Shown here one piece after another: positions 9,409 to 18,958 of a DNA stretch of 64,000 nucleotides. The DNA comes from Burkholderiales bacterium RIFOXYD12_FULL_59_19 (GTDB lineage: Bacteria; Pseudomonadota; Gammaproteobacteria; Burkholderiales; Burkholderiaceae_C). The stretch spans positions 62,001 through 126,000 of the forward strand of contig MESQ01000057.1 of the NCBI GenBank assembly GCA_001771065.1, in the 5' to 3' direction. The stretch's first letter is position 1, and each line of letters begins with the position of its first letter. The notes below the pieces were generated by a model. The model did no database searches. It saw only the letters and a list, made by a program, of their open reading frames with translations, and had not been told where the DNA came from. The translations under genes and the position numbers were made by a program.

Positions 9409-9473
9409 GGTGTTTTCTAGGAAGGGTTGAAAGGGGTTGTGTGGAGAATGGATGCAGGAATGCGTGTCCGGGC

Positions 9474-10541
9474 TCAGCCCCGGTTCTCGTACACACCCAG
9501 CTTGCGGTGCAGTGGCGCTTCGTCCGCCACAAACAGAAAAGCGGGCACGCTGGCAGATCGGTTCTTGAGTGTCACGGCGGTGTAGCCGGGCGCACAGCAG
9601 GTGTCGGCCTCGACCAGGGTGAAGGCGGTGGCTTCCACCTGCACATCGGTCTGGCCTTCGATCTGGTGGAACACCTGCGCGGGCGAGCGGGCCGGCAGAC
9701 GCAAGCTCTCGCCGGGGCGCAACATCAGCGCATAAAAGCCCAAAATGTTTTCCGCGTCGGCACCGGTCTCGGGGTTCACGTAGGTAACCTGCACGGCGTC
9801 CGCCCCGGTTTGTTCTTCGGCCAGCGACAGCAGCGCCGCTTTGGCATCGGCCCAGGGGTAACGCAGCATGGGATAAGCCTTGTCGGAGCGCTGGAACACC
9901 TTGGTGGGTGCCACGCCACCACGCGCATAGGCCTTGAAGCCTTGGCCAGCCGTGACGCTTTGGCTGGGGCCTTCCAGGTGGTAGGAGGTCTCGGTGCAGT
10001 AGACCAGCGGCAAGTCCAGCACATCGAGCCAGATCACCGGCTCTTTGCCGTCATGACCGTGTTCGTGCCACAGGCCAGTGGGTGTCAGGATCAGATCACC
10101 GCGCTGCATAGGGCACTTTTCGCCACCCACAAGGGTCCACGCGCCCTCGCCTTCCACCACCATGCGCACCGCATTGGGCGTATGGCGGTGCACCGGGGCC
10201 AATTCCCCCGGCAACAGCAGTTGCATGCCCAAGTACATGGCGGCGCTGGCCTGCATATTGGTCAGGCCGTGGCCCGGATTGGCCAGCACCAGCACGCGGC
10301 GCTCGGCCTTCTCGATGGGCGTCAATTCCCCGGCCTGCAGCAACAGCTCGCGAATCTCACTGTAGGGCCAATGTGTGGTCTGGGTCTTGCGCGTCGGGAT
10401 ATTGGGTGGCAACACGCCGCGCAGGCTGGGCCATAACGGCACCAGGTTGCGTTGGCTGAGTTGGTCGCGGTAGGCCTGCGGCAGGTCTTCCAGGCGCCCC
10501 AGGGTGTCAAAGCGGTCGTGGTCTTGTGGCTTGTCTTCCAT
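9474..10541 (-). CDS. nagI: Gentisate 1,2-dioxygenase
   Basis: 355 residues from the ATG at 10541 (GGAG seven bases upstream); a longer in-frame start would run into the hemerythrin gene. Opens the ring of gentisate with O2 to give maleylpyruvate, using non-heme Fe(II). It is a bicupin: the first cupin shows the metal motif VHRHTPNAVRMVVEG (H-x-H with a later ligand in GLWHEHGH), and the second cupin is around 250-340 (LMLRPGESLRLPARSPAQVF). Family landmarks include PLWPSLRGVLP and WPYSEIRELLLQAG. It receives gentisate made by NagGH and hands product to NagL/NagK downstream. Confidence 0.92.
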   Translation of the reverse strand: MEDKPQDHDRFDTLGRLEDLPQAYRDQLSQRNLVPLWPSLRGVLPPNIPTRKTQTTHWPYSEIRELLLQAGELTPIEKAERRVLVLANPGHGLTNMQASAAMYLGMQLLLPGELAPVHRHTPNAVRMVVEGEGAWTLVGGEKCPMQRGDLILTPTGLWHEHGHDGKEPVIWLDVLDLPLVYCTETSYHLEGPSQSVTAGQGFKAYARGGVAPTKVFQRSDKAYPMLRYPWADAKAALLSLAEEQTGADAVQVTYVNPETGADAENILGFYALMLRPGESLRLPARSPAQVFHQIEGQTDVQVEATAFTLVEADTCCAPGYTAVTLKNRSASVPAFLFVADEAPLHRKLGVYENRG

Positions 10542-10560
10542 GTATTTTCTCCAGATTGAA

Positions 10561-11151
10561 TCAGGCTGCGCCCAAACCCAGGGGCGCGGGTGTGCGGTTG
10601 ACGATGTCGTGAAACAGTTTGTCAAACAGCGCGTTGTCTGCCGAACCCACCAGGGGGTCGGCGTTTTGCGCAAAGGCTTGGGAAATGGCGTCCCAATCCG
10701 TTGCCAATAGGTGGGCCTCTGCCAGCGGCAAGAGTTCGTTTTCCTCCGCACACAGATGCTTCCAGGTGAATTCGGCGTAGTTCGCCACCGTGACCTGCAA
10801 GGCGTGCAGGCTACCAGGCACACCGGCTTCGAAGTTCCCCAAATCGCGCCGCATGCCGGCCAGCGCGGCCGGCTCAGCCCGGTGCTGGCTTTGCAAGGCA
10901 TCGATCAAGCTGTCGGCCAACTGCGTGCGCTGCTTCAGACGGGCAAACAACCAGTCGTCTTCCTTCGGGTGGTGCAGGCGGTCAGGAAACGCGTCGATGT
11001 AATAGACCATGGCCCAAAACAGCCGGAAGTCCATCGTCATACGTTCTGCCTGAACCTCCAGCAGCATGGCCTTGATGTTGTTGATCACCGCGCCCAAGGC
11101 GCGATGCTCGGCGCGAATGATGCTGAGGGCTTTTGATTTGGAGTCGTTCAT
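10561..11151 (-). CDS. Hemerythrin-domain protein
   Basis: 196 residues, predicted cytoplasmic, four-helix hemerythrin fold with the expected metal-ligand pattern: IIRAEHRALG (His), DRLHHPKEDDWLF (H-H-x-x-E), LQSQHRAE (His) and FTWKHLCAEENELLPLAE (H-x4-E). Such domains bind a di-iron centre and act in O2 or NO sensing, storage or iron handling. It lies 19 bases upstream of nagI inside the salicylate operon, downstream of the transporter. A role in supplying or protecting iron or O2 for the two oxygenases is inferred from position only; the family also contains stress proteins. Confidence 0.85.
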   Translation of the reverse strand: MNDSKSKALSIIRAEHRALGAVINNIKAMLLEVQAERMTMDFRLFWAMVYYIDAFPDRLHHPKEDDWLFARLKQRTQLADSLIDALQSQHRAEPAALAGMRRDLGNFEAGVPGSLHALQVTVANYAEFTWKHLCAEENELLPLAEAHLLATDWDAISQAFAQNADPLVGSADNALFDKLFHDIVNRTPAPLGLGAA

Positions 11152-11187
11152 GTTGTCCTCTATGCGCCGTGGCAGGCTTTGTTTGTT

Positions 11188-11907
11188 TTAAACACCCAGG
11201 TACTCATGCACGATGCGAGGCTCAGCCCGCAATTCGGTGGAGGTACCGGACCAGACGACCACGCCCTTTTCCAGCACAAAATGGCGATCTGCCAACTCCA
11301 GCAAGGGCCCCAGGTTTTTGTCGATCACGATCAGGGACAGGCCCTCAAGCTTGAGCTCCCCCAATGCGCGCCAAATTTCTGCGCGGATTAACGGTGCCAG
11401 GCCTTCGGTCGCCTCGTCCAGCACCACCAGCCGTGGATTGGTCATCAAGGCGCGACCAATGGCCAGCATTTGTTGCTCGCCACCCGACAGTTGCGAGCCC
11501 ATGTTGCTGCGGCGCTCCTGCAGCCGAGGAAAAAAGCCATACACCCGCGCCAGACTCCAGGTCTTCAGACCGTTGGCGGCATTGCTGCGCGCCGTGGCAA
11601 TCAGGTTCTCTTCAACCGTCAGATTCGGAAATATCTGGCGCCCTTCTGGTACCAGCCCCAAACCCAGTTTGGCGATTTGATGGGATGCCAGGCGCTCCGT
11701 TCGTGTGCCATCAAACGTGATCTCGCCAGCCTTGGGCGCCAACAATCCGAACAGGCACTTGATAGTGGTCGAGCGGCCCATGCCGTTGCGCCCCAGCAGG
11801 GTAATCACCTCACCCTCGGCCACAGAAAGGTCGACGCCAAAAAGCACTTGTGCCGCGCCATAACCCGCCTTCAATCCCGCTATGTTCAACAACGGCTTCA
11901 TGATCAA
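11188..11907 (-). CDS. Branched-chain-type ABC transporter ATPase (LivF-like), salicylate operon
   Basis: 239 residues. One of two ATPases of the importer encoded by the five genes 11188-15704. The Q loop, signature LSGGEQQML, Walker B RLVVLDEATEGLAP and LivF-type ending are present. The P-loop reads GRNGMGRSTT: the usual Walker A lysine is arginine (codon CGC on the minus strand), which deserves a check. Its ATG overlaps the stop of the LivG-like gene. Located in the nag operon, so the likely cargo is salicylate, gentisate or a related aromatic acid, not an amino acid. Confidence 0.88.
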   Translation of the reverse strand: MIMKPLLNIAGLKAGYGAAQVLFGVDLSVAEGEVITLLGRNGMGRSTTIKCLFGLLAPKAGEITFDGTRTERLASHQIAKLGLGLVPEGRQIFPNLTVEENLIATARSNAANGLKTWSLARVYGFFPRLQERRSNMGSQLSGGEQQMLAIGRALMTNPRLVVLDEATEGLAPLIRAEIWRALGELKLEGLSLIVIDKNLGPLLELADRHFVLEKGVVVWSGTSTELRAEPRIVHEYLGV

Positions 11908-12656
11908 GCAATCTCCTCTTCACCAAGGTAGATGGCACGCACCTCTGCATTGCCACGAATTTCTTCGGGAGTTCCCGTCACCATGAGGCGACCGTAAACC
12001 AGCACGCTGATGCGATCAGCCAATGCGAACACCGCGTTCATGTCATGTTCGACCAGAAGGATCGTGTATTTGCGTTTGAGTGACTTGAGCAGCGCGACCA
12101 CGGCAGCTGATTCCTGCACGCTCATGCCCGCCATCGGCTCGTCCAGCAGCAGAAATTTAGGCCGCGCCGCAAGTGCCATGGCCAGCTCCAGCTGGCGACG
12201 CTCACCGTAGCCAAGTTCCGATGCAGGCGCATCGAAGCGCAAGCCAAGGCCGGCAGCGTCAATGCCTTCCCGAGCCGCAGCCATTGCCTCACGGTCCCCG
12301 AGTAGCGATCGCCAAAATTTGAACGCATGGGTGCGCGCACCCAGCGCTGCCAGTGTGGCGTTTTCCAATACCGTGAATTCGTCGAACACCGAGGTGATTT
12401 GGTAGGACCGCACCAAACCCATGCGGGCTCGCGCATTGATCCCCAAGCCGATCACATCTTCGTCGCCAAAGCGGATACGCCCACTGTCCGAGCGAAGCTC
12501 GCCAGACAGCTGGTTGATCAGCGTTGTTTTACCCGCACCATTGGGACCAATGATGGCGTGTAATTCCCCTTCCTTGACGTCCAGTGACACCTTGTCTGTG
12601 ACCAGGATGGCACCGTAACGTTTGGTGATGGCCTCGGTTTGAAGCAGTACCTTCAT
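11904..12656 (-). CDS. Branched-chain-type ABC transporter ATPase (LivG-like), salicylate operon
   Basis: 250 residues from the ATG at 12656 (MKVLLQTEAITKRYG; AGGAG upstream). Walker A GPNGAGKTTLIN, signature region SELGYGERRQLELAMAL and Walker B FLLLDEPMAGM are intact, with the H loop in LLVEHDMNAVF. The LivG-type insertion with MGLVRSYQ is seen. Its stop overlaps the start of the LivF-like gene (ATGA), and its start overlaps the end of the LivM-like gene. Energises import of an aromatic acid with the neighbouring permeases; substrate inferred from operon context. Confidence 0.9.
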   Translation of the reverse strand: MKVLLQTEAITKRYGAILVTDKVSLDVKEGELHAIIGPNGAGKTTLINQLSGELRSDSGRIRFGDEDVIGLGINARARMGLVRSYQITSVFDEFTVLENATLAALGARTHAFKFWRSLLGDREAMAAAREGIDAAGLGLRFDAPASELGYGERRQLELAMALAARPKFLLLDEPMAGMSVQESAAVVALLKSLKRKYTILLVEHDMNAVFALADRISVLVYGRLMVTGTPEEIRGNAEVRAIYLGEEEIA

Positions 12657-13609
12657 GTGTTGTGCTCCTTTTTTGACAGGTTTTCCAGCCAACCCACCAG
12701 GCCCGTTTTTCCCAGCATGGCAACACCCAGAATGGACAGGCCAAAGACGGCCATCCAATGCTCTGTGGCGGCCTTCAACAGCTCTTCAGCGCCCAGGAAA
12801 GCCAGGGTGCCCAACAAGGGGCCGAAGACACTGCCCAACCCGCCCAGCACGACCATGACGATCAGCTCACCCGACACCGTCCAGGCCATGCTGCTGGGTG
12901 ATGCGTAGGCATTCAGATTGGCCAGCAACATGCCCGCCATTCCGCATAACACGGCCGAAAGTACGTAGGCGGCAAGCTGGTAGCGCTGCAAGGCCAGGCC
13001 GACGGACATGACCCGCCGGGCATTCTGGCGCCCGGCGCGCAAGGCCATGCCGAACGGCGAGGCCCGCAGTCGCATGACCCAATAGGTCAACACCACCAAC
13101 AGGCCCCAGGCGCAGTAGTAGACCGCCAGCGGCGTGTTCAATTGCAGGCCAAAGAAGTTACTGGCAGCGGCAATGCTCATGCCATCGTCACCACCATATT
13201 GCTTGAGGCTGACAATGACAAAGTAGCCCATCTGCGCAAACGCCAGCGTGATCATGATGAAGGCGATACCCGAGGTGCGCAGGCTGATCAGGCCGGTAAA
13301 GCCCCCAACCACCGCACACAATAGAACACACAATCCCAGGTGGACCCAGCCGGAAGACACACCGTAGTAAGCGGGTAGCGAGACGCTGTACATGCCAATG
13401 CCAATAAAGAGGGCATGACCCAGGCTGACCAGGCCCCCGAACCCCAGCGCAATGTTCAAGGCACTGGCTGCAATGGCGTAAGCCAGGACGCGGGCGAAAA
13501 ATGCGATCCAGAAGTTGTCGTCCAGTCCGGCTGCAATCGGTGGCAGAAAAGCCAGTGCCAGCAGCAAGAGCGCCGGTATGAGCTGTGCCGGTCGTATCAG
13601 GTTGTTCAT
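12653..13609 (-). CDS. Branched-chain-type ABC permease (LivM-like), salicylate operon
   Basis: 318 residues from the ATG at 13609 (MNNLIRPAQLIP), which overlaps the LivH stop as ATGA. Many hydrophobic helices and the family motif ALNIALGFGGLVSLGHALFI near the N-terminus, with GGLGSVFGPLLGTL near the C-terminus, are typical of LivM permeases of the inner membrane. It pairs with the LivH-like permease to form the channel of the aromatic-acid importer. Upstream in-frame residues (MASARFV) lie inside livH and were not used. Confidence 0.9.
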   Translation of the reverse strand: MNNLIRPAQLIPALLLLALAFLPPIAAGLDDNFWIAFFARVLAYAIAASALNIALGFGGLVSLGHALFIGIGMYSVSLPAYYGVSSGWVHLGLCVLLCAVVGGFTGLISLRTSGIAFIMITLAFAQMGYFVIVSLKQYGGDDGMSIAAASNFFGLQLNTPLAVYYCAWGLLVVLTYWVMRLRASPFGMALRAGRQNARRVMSVGLALQRYQLAAYVLSAVLCGMAGMLLANLNAYASPSSMAWTVSGELIVMVVLGGLGSVFGPLLGTLAFLGAEELLKAATEHWMAVFGLSILGVAMLGKTGLVGWLENLSKKEHNT

Positions 13610-14535
13610 GATTTGGCCTTGTAGGCAGGAAACAAACCTTGCGGACGCCATGCCAGGATCACCGCCATCAGCAGGTAAATCAGCATGGATGCAAGGGCGG
13701 GACCTGCGGCGTTGGCGATCTCCCGATCGGCAAAGACGCGGATGAGCATGGGCAGAAAAGTACGACCCAAGGTGTCGACCAGGCCAACGATGATCCCGGC
13801 ATACAGCGCACCTCGCACCGAGCCAATGCCACCAATCACAATCACCACCAGTGTTGCGATGAGCACGGGCTCACCCATGCCGCTCTGCACCGACAAAATC
13901 GGGCCAGCCATGGCACCAGCCAGGGCAGCCAGGGCGGAGCCCAGTGCGAACAGCATGGCGTTGAGCAGCCCGATGTTGACACCCAATGCGCCGACCATCT
14001 GTGGATTCACCGAACCGGCACGGATCAACATCCCCACCCGGGTCTTGTGGATCAGCCACTGGCTGCCTGCGGCCACCAGCAGACCCACCACAATGATCAG
14101 AAAACGGTAGCTGGGATAGGTAAAACCCAGGAAATCGACGGTACCGGAGAGCGACTCCGGCAGCGACACAAACATGGGCTGGGGCCCCCAGATCATGCGC
14201 ACCACTTCATTGAAGAAGAGTACCAGTCCAAACGTCGCCAGCACATGGTCGAGGTGATCGCGCCGGTAGAGTCTTGAAACCGCAACTCTTTCCAGCACCA
14301 AGCCCACGACGCCACCTGTAACAACCGCTGCCAGCACACCCAAGGCAAAGGAGTCAGTTTTTACGCCAACCACGGCCGCCGCATAGGCGCCCAGCATGTA
14401 CATCGAACCATGCGCCAGGTTGACGAAGCTCATGATGCCAAACACCAGGGTCAGGCCGGCAGCCAGCAGAAACAGCATGACGCCGTACTGCAAGCCGTTG
14501 AGCAATTGCGCGATGAGCAAGGAGGCAGACATCAC
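13606..14535 (-). CDS. Branched-chain-type ABC permease (LivH-like), salicylate operon
   Basis: 309 residues, an inner-membrane permease with the LivH N-terminal motif QLLNGLQYGVMLFLLAAGLT followed by GIMSFVNLAHGSMYMLGAY and the C-terminal VIVIGGIGSVRGALYAG. Its start overlaps the stop of the binding-protein gene (ATGA), so translation of the importer genes is coupled. It forms the transmembrane pore with the LivM-like protein. The cargo is inferred to be salicylate or a related aromatic acid from the surrounding nag genes. Confidence 0.9.
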   Translation of the reverse strand: MMSASLLIAQLLNGLQYGVMLFLLAAGLTLVFGIMSFVNLAHGSMYMLGAYAAAVVGVKTDSFALGVLAAVVTGGVVGLVLERVAVSRLYRRDHLDHVLATFGLVLFFNEVVRMIWGPQPMFVSLPESLSGTVDFLGFTYPSYRFLIIVVGLLVAAGSQWLIHKTRVGMLIRAGSVNPQMVGALGVNIGLLNAMLFALGSALAALAGAMAGPILSVQSGMGEPVLIATLVVIVIGGIGSVRGALYAGIIVGLVDTLGRTFLPMLIRVFADREIANAAGPALASMLIYLLMAVILAWRPQGLFPAYKAKS

Positions 14536-15704
14536 TTGGCCTTGCAGAGGGTGACGTATGAATCCTGGTGATCAGGCAGGGGTGTGCCCAGTTGTTTAAC
14601 GGTGACCACACTGCCTTCCTTGACAGTCTGAAAGGCGTAGTAGTTTTGCACCGGCATGTTGTTGGTGTTGAACCGGAAAGGGCCCCGAACGGATTTCAGC
14701 TCGGCACCGGCCGACTTGACTGCCGCTGCGAAAGCCACCTTGTCAGACGTGTTGCCCTTGACCTTGCGTACGGCAATGTCCAGCAGCTTGGCCGTGTCAT
14801 AACCTACAGCAGCGTAATGGCTGGGAATACGACCGTATTTTTTTGTGAAGCCGGCAATGAACTCAGGATTCCCTGGTGTCTTCAGTGCCACATCCCACAT
14901 GGCACCCGAAACGGTTCCAACGGCTGCGTCGCGCAAGGAAGGCAGGGTGGTGCCATCTACGGTAAAGGCAGACAGCAGAGGGAGCTTCTTCATCAGGCCG
15001 GCTTGACTGAACTGCTTGACAAAGTTCACGCCCATGCCGCCTGGATAGAACACGAATACCGCCTCTGGATCAGCCGCCTGGAGTTGTGCAATTTCGGCGG
15101 AGTAGTCGGGCTGGTTGACCTGGGTGTACACCTCGTCAAGCACCTGGCCCTTGAAATAGCGTTTGAAGCCGGCCACATAGTCTTTTCCGGCCTGGTAGTT
15201 GGGGGCCATCAGGTAGACGCGTTTGTAGCCACTGTCTTGTGCAAACTTGCCCATCGCCTCAGCGGTACCGTCGTTTTGCCAGGACATGGAGAACACATTG
15301 GCCAGGCAACCGGCACCGGCCAGCGGCGACGGTCCGGCATTGGTGGCAATGGCGACCGTGCCAGACTCCACGATACGCGGCAGGCTGGCCATCAGCACAT
15401 TGGAGAATCCCAGCCCCACAATGGCGTCCACCTTGTCGCGGTCAATCAACTTGCGTGCGATTTGGTTGCCCAGCTCAGGCTTGAGCTGGTCATCTTCGCG
15501 CAAGACCGTGACCGCCTCTCCGCCCAGTTTCTTGCCCAAGACTTCGATGCCCAGCATGAAGCCGTCGTACTGGTCCTGGCCTACCGCAGCGACCGGACCA
15601 GACAAAGGGCCTGTAAAGCCAATTTTTACCTCTGCATGGGCAGCGGGCAGGCTCAGAACTGCCGCGCTAAATGCAAGGGTCTTGACGATGGAATGTGTTT
15701 TCAT
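14532..15704 (-). CDS. Periplasmic substrate-binding protein (LivK-like), salicylate operon
   Basis: 390 residues with a clear Sec signal peptide (KTLAFSAAVLSLPAAHA) and mature start EVKIGFTGPLSGPVAAVGQD. The rest follows the Peripla_BP_6 pattern (LIDRDKVDAIVGLGFSNVLM, YKRVYLMAPNYQAGKDYVAG, DPEAVFVFYPGGMGVNFVKQ). It captures the ligand for the four permease/ATPase genes downstream and lies 56 bases after the ferredoxin gene nagAb on the same strand. An aromatic-acid ligand (salicylate) is inferred from context. Related proteins bind benzoate-type acids, so this is plausible but unproven. Confidence 0.88.
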   Translation of the reverse strand: MKTHSIVKTLAFSAAVLSLPAAHAEVKIGFTGPLSGPVAAVGQDQYDGFMLGIEVLGKKLGGEAVTVLREDDQLKPELGNQIARKLIDRDKVDAIVGLGFSNVLMASLPRIVESGTVAIATNAGPSPLAGAGCLANVFSMSWQNDGTAEAMGKFAQDSGYKRVYLMAPNYQAGKDYVAGFKRYFKGQVLDEVYTQVNQPDYSAEIAQLQAADPEAVFVFYPGGMGVNFVKQFSQAGLMKKLPLLSAFTVDGTTLPSLRDAAVGTVSGAMWDVALKTPGNPEFIAGFTKKYGRIPSHYAAVGYDTAKLLDIAVRKVKGNTSDKVAFAAAVKSAGAELKSVRGPFRFNTNNMPVQNYYAFQTVKEGSVVTVKQLGTPLPDHQDSYVTLCKAK

Positions 15705-15760
15705 GTTTGTCTCCTAAAAAATATGGGTGCTTCCGACAGGAAGCGTATAAATTCGTTAAT

Positions 15761-16075
15761 TCAGTCGAGTTTCAGCATCACACGCATGTTTTCGATGCGG
15801 ACCGCGTACGTCTTGATGTTTTCGGTCAGCGGCGCGCACAGCGCCTGGCCGGAGCACACATCAAATTTCCCCTGGTGCAGCGGGCACTCGATTTCGCGCC
15901 CTTCAAGAAAACCGTCGCTCAAGCGCGCATGGCCATGGGTGCAGATGTTGTCGGTTGCGAACACCTCGCCACCAACTTCGTACAAGGCAATCTCCTTGCC
16001 CGCTAGCCGCACGGCCATCACATCACCCACGGGAACATCCGCAAGCGCTGCCGCGTCCATCCAGTTGTCAGCCAT
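15761..16075 (-). CDS. nagAb: Rieske ferredoxin of salicylate 5-hydroxylase
   Basis: 104 residues, soluble Rieske [2Fe-2S] ferredoxin. Ligand motifs are [13 protein letters not shown] (C-x-H) and [12 protein letters not shown] (C-x2-H), 17 residues apart in the usual way. Carries electrons from the NagAa reductase to the NagG oxygenase subunit. Gene order nagAa-nagG-nagH-nagAb matches the nag operon known from Ralstonia sp. U2, except that the naphthalene dioxygenase genes that follow there are replaced here by an ABC importer. That makes this a salicylate system rather than a naphthalene system. Confidence 0.92.
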   Translation of the reverse strand: MADNWMDAAALADVPVGDVMAVRLAGKEIALYEVGGEVFATDNICTHGHARLSDGFLEGREIECPLHQGKFDVCSGQALCAPLTENIKTYAVRIENMRVMLKLD

Positions 16076-16084
16076 GATTTGCCC

Positions 16085-16570
16085 TTAAATTGGATAGATG
16101 ATGGAGTTGGCGATCATTTCGCTGTCGTAGACGCACAGACGTGACTGGAACTTCAATCCTTCCGGTGTCCGTACGATCACATCGCGGTAATAACCAACAT
16201 TGAAAACCGTTGAGTCGCCGTCATATTTGGTGCGGATCACGGTGTAGTTGGCCTCCGAGGTGATGCGCTCGCCGTAGATGTTGCGCGCCACGGACACCAC
16301 GCGGGGGGTACCCACGATGTGACGCTGGTAGTAGGGGTCGTGGTACATCGTCTCCTTGACGCCGTACACCCGGTCGCGAATCATGTTCTTGCTCTCCAAT
16401 GCCAACAGGCAAAGGGGCAAACCCTGGTCAAAGTTCTCGCGCGGCTGAAGCCGGTAGGTGCCTTCTTCCACAAAAAATTCGGGCCATTTTTCCCACTCAG
16501 CCGAATCGCAGACCATGGCGTAGTCGCTGTAGAGGTTGAGCAGTTCGAAGTAAGTTTTGAAGTCCATCAT
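16085..16570 (-). CDS. nagH: Salicylate 5-hydroxylase small (beta) subunit
   Basis: 161 residues of the ring-hydroxylating dioxygenase beta-subunit family (SnoaL-like cone fold). Landmarks: [58 protein letters not shown]. It has no cofactor and stabilises the alpha3beta3 oxygenase together with NagG. The gene begins two bases after the nagG stop and ends nine bases before nagAb, in the order expected for the nag cluster. Confidence 0.92.
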   Translation of the reverse strand: MMDFKTYFELLNLYSDYAMVCDSAEWEKWPEFFVEEGTYRLQPRENFDQGLPLCLLALESKNMIRDRVYGVKETMYHDPYYQRHIVGTPRVVSVARNIYGERITSEANYTVIRTKYDGDSTVFNVGYYRDVIVRTPEGLKFQSRLCVYDSEMIANSIIYPI

Positions 16571-16572
16571 GG

Positions 16573-17835
16573 TTATTCCCCCATTACCTTGCGCCAGTAG
16601 TTGTACATGCCACGAATCAAGGTCTCGGTGACCATGTGATCGGTGTCGCCAATGTCGTATCCGCCCATCTCGATCACCGTGCGGTGCGCCGGTTTTTGAT
16701 CAAAACCCTCCTGCGACCACTCAATGACCTCGCCGTCGTCCGCCGACACAAAGCCTGCGGGGCCGAACAAATTGGCCTGAATCAGGCGGCGCTCTTTCAT
16801 TTCTGGTGTGTCGTCGGCAAAGCCGAAGTGCGTCCAGACGAAGTCAAACGTGCCGTGGCCGTTGGGCTGGATATGCCGCGTGGAAACACTGTTGACCTGC
16901 TGCTGAATGATCACACTCGGAAAAATCGTTGTCATCACGGCCGTGGGGCCACCCCACCAGGGTTCAGGCACGATGTCCAGCAAACGCGGATCATTCACCT
17001 TCATTTGGTCCTTGAAACTGTCCACGCCAGACACCACATCGGCGTTCTTGCCGCCCTGACCCCGCGTTGAAATCATGGCGGCATGGCGAAACTTGTCGTC
17101 CATCTTCAATTCGGACTTGTTATCTGCGCGCCACAGGCCGAAGGTCGAGAACCAGGTGTGCAGCAGGCCGGGGTGGTAGGGGTCCTTGATGTTCTCTTGC
17201 ATCAGCTTCCAGTTGCCCGGAATGCGCTGGCGGCGGTAGCCCAGAATCTCCAGCTTGCGGCCATCGAAGACGCGATCAAAGTATTTCAGAATGGTGGGGC
17301 CCAGGAACTCTTCGAAGGGCTCTACGTCATGATCAAAGGAGGCGAACACCACCCCACCCCGTACCGCCACCTTGAGCTTGGTCAGCCCATGGTCGGACAC
17401 CTTGAAGTCTTTGGGCATGCCACCATTAACTTTTCCCTCTTGCTTGACGCCGCGAAGAAAGGGCACGCCCTGCAGGTCACCTTTGAGGCTGTAGTTCCAT
17501 TGGTGGTAGGGGCAGAAAAAGTCTTTGGCATGGCCGTTGCGCTCACGGCAAAAACGCATGCCCCGGTGGGCGCAAACGTTTTCGATCACATTGACGCCAC
17601 CTTCCGGATCACGCACCATGATGACGGAACGCTCACCAATCACCGTGCGCTTAAAGTCACCGGTATTTGGAATTTCTGCTTCCAGGCCGACATAACACCA
17701 GTGATCGTTGTAGAAAAGTCGGTCCAGTTCCTTTTTGTACAAATCCTCCCGGGTATAGGCCCAAAATGGCACCCTGCTGGTTCCTTCCCCCGGCCACGTC
17801 GGGCTTTGCGGGAATACGGTTTCTGTGTCACTCAT
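16573..17835 (-). CDS. nagG: Salicylate 5-hydroxylase large (alpha) subunit
   Basis: 420 residues. Hydroxylates salicylate at C5 to gentisate with O2 and electrons from NagAa/NagAb. The Rieske domain has [12 protein letters not shown] (C-x-H) and [14 protein letters not shown] (C-x2-H); the catalytic domain carries the mononuclear iron site in [14 protein letters not shown] (D-x2-H-x4-H) and the matching late aspartate region. The C-terminal part has [16 protein letters not shown]. The gene follows nagAa by 46 bases and precedes nagH. Related salicylate 1-hydroxylases are flavoproteins, so the gentisate route is indicated rather than the catechol route. Confidence 0.93.
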   Translation of the reverse strand: MSDTETVFPQSPTWPGEGTSRVPFWAYTREDLYKKELDRLFYNDHWCYVGLEAEIPNTGDFKRTVIGERSVIMVRDPEGGVNVIENVCAHRGMRFCRERNGHAKDFFCPYHQWNYSLKGDLQGVPFLRGVKQEGKVNGGMPKDFKVSDHGLTKLKVAVRGGVVFASFDHDVEPFEEFLGPTILKYFDRVFDGRKLEILGYRRQRIPGNWKLMQENIKDPYHPGLLHTWFSTFGLWRADNKSELKMDDKFRHAAMISTRGQGGKNADVVSGVDSFKDQMKVNDPRLLDIVPEPWWGGPTAVMTTIFPSVIIQQQVNSVSTRHIQPNGHGTFDFVWTHFGFADDTPEMKERRLIQANLFGPAGFVSADDGEVIEWSQEGFDQKPAHRTVIEMGGYDIGDTDHMVTETLIRGMYNYWRKVMGE

Positions 17836-17881
17836 TGCTTGTCTCCTTCAGTTGGTGATGAGTTTGTGAATGCAGCGTCGT

Positions 17882-18868
17882 TCAGACACCGCTTTGATAA
17901 AACGCGTCCGCGTGGACATGCCCGGGCGCCACGCCCAATCGGGTTACGAGAATGTTGAGGGCCTCCACCATGGCGGGTGCGCCACACAGGTAGGCTCGCC
18001 AGCCTGCCAGGGTGCCCAGATCCTTTTCAATGGCATCGGTGACCAGTCCACTGCGCTGGCCTGAACCGACCGGTCCGGTGGACACGACAATTTGGACTTT
18101 CACATTTGGATGCTCGGCAGCCAGCGCATACAAACGTTCAGCGTCGTACACGTCCTGCGCACTGCGCACGCCAAAATAGAGATGAATAGGGTTTTGCATG
18201 CCGGCCGCCAAGGCGCCCCGCACGATGGACAACACGGGCGCCATACCGGTGCCCCCACCCACGCAAAGCATCGGGCCGGTGTGCTTTTGCCGCAGATAGG
18301 CGGTGCCCAGCGGGCCGCTGACGCGTATGTTTGCACCCACCTGCAGATCATCGAAGATGAAAGCGGTGACCCGGCCGTCCGGCACCCGGCGTATCTGAAA
18401 CTCCATTTCAGAGTCGTCACACAAGCCGGCCATCGAGTAGGGCCGGATGTTTTCAGAATTGAATTGCAAACTTGCATATTGCCCGGCACTGAACGCGATT
18501 GGCTTGGCAAGCTTCACCCGAATGCGACGGATGTCATGGGTTGCCGCTTCGATAGCAGTGACCGTGCCCTTCACAATGCGTGCGGTGTGCACCACAACCT
18601 CGTCGACCTCTGGCAGTTCGATCACGCAGTTGTCGGTGAGGACCGACTGGCAAGCCAGCACATAGTCGTCTTTTCCGGACTGTGGTCTGCCGGCCTCCGG
18701 GCCGCTGCTGCGCACATGGCCAGACAACACGCGGCAACGGCAGGTGCCGCAGCGCCCCGACATGCAGCTGTAGGAAATTGGCAATTGGTGGGCTCTGAGC
18801 ACATCCAGCAAATTGCTTCCGCTGTCCACATTCAGACGCACATTCAGAGGTTCGATGACGAGTTCCAT
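17882..18868 (-). CDS. nagAa: Ferredoxin reductase of salicylate 5-hydroxylase
   Basis: 328 residues from the ATG at 18868 ([14 protein letters not shown]), which matches the length and N-terminus I remember for NagAa of strain U2; the frame is open upstream through a TTG at 18907. Plant-type [2Fe-2S] domain first ([15 protein letters not shown], later YVLACQ), then the FAD-binding RPYSMAGL and NAD-binding [16 protein letters not shown] with C-terminal [13 protein letters not shown]. Transfers electrons from NAD(P)H to NagAb. An AGGAG lies about 27 bases before the ATG, so the start is slightly uncertain. First gene of the operon facing nagR. Confidence 0.9.
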   Translation of the reverse strand: MELVIEPLNVRLNVDSGSNLLDVLRAHQLPISYSCMSGRCGTCRCRVLSGHVRSSGPEAGRPQSGKDDYVLACQSVLTDNCVIELPEVDEVVVHTARIVKGTVTAIEAATHDIRRIRVKLAKPIAFSAGQYASLQFNSENIRPYSMAGLCDDSEMEFQIRRVPDGRVTAFIFDDLQVGANIRVSGPLGTAYLRQKHTGPMLCVGGGTGMAPVLSIVRGALAAGMQNPIHLYFGVRSAQDVYDAERLYALAAEHPNVKVQIVVSTGPVGSGQRSGLVTDAIEKDLGTLAGWRAYLCGAPAMVEALNILVTRLGVAPGHVHADAFYQSGV

Positions 18869-18958
18869 ATTTTGAAGGCTGAGGCCTTTGTCTCCTGTTT
18901 GACGCAATTGTGGAGACTCATGAGATATAAGTCGATAAACTAAATCCGATAGCTAAAA

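Noticed and set aside
10542-10901. Upstream extension of nagI to a start at 10901
   Set aside because: It would overlap most of the hemerythrin gene; the ATG at 10541 has a proper ribosome site and gives the usual gentisate dioxygenase length.
14568-16088. 506-codon rightward frame across livK and nagAb
   Set aside because: It covers two recognisable genes on the other strand and has no motif or ribosome site of its own.
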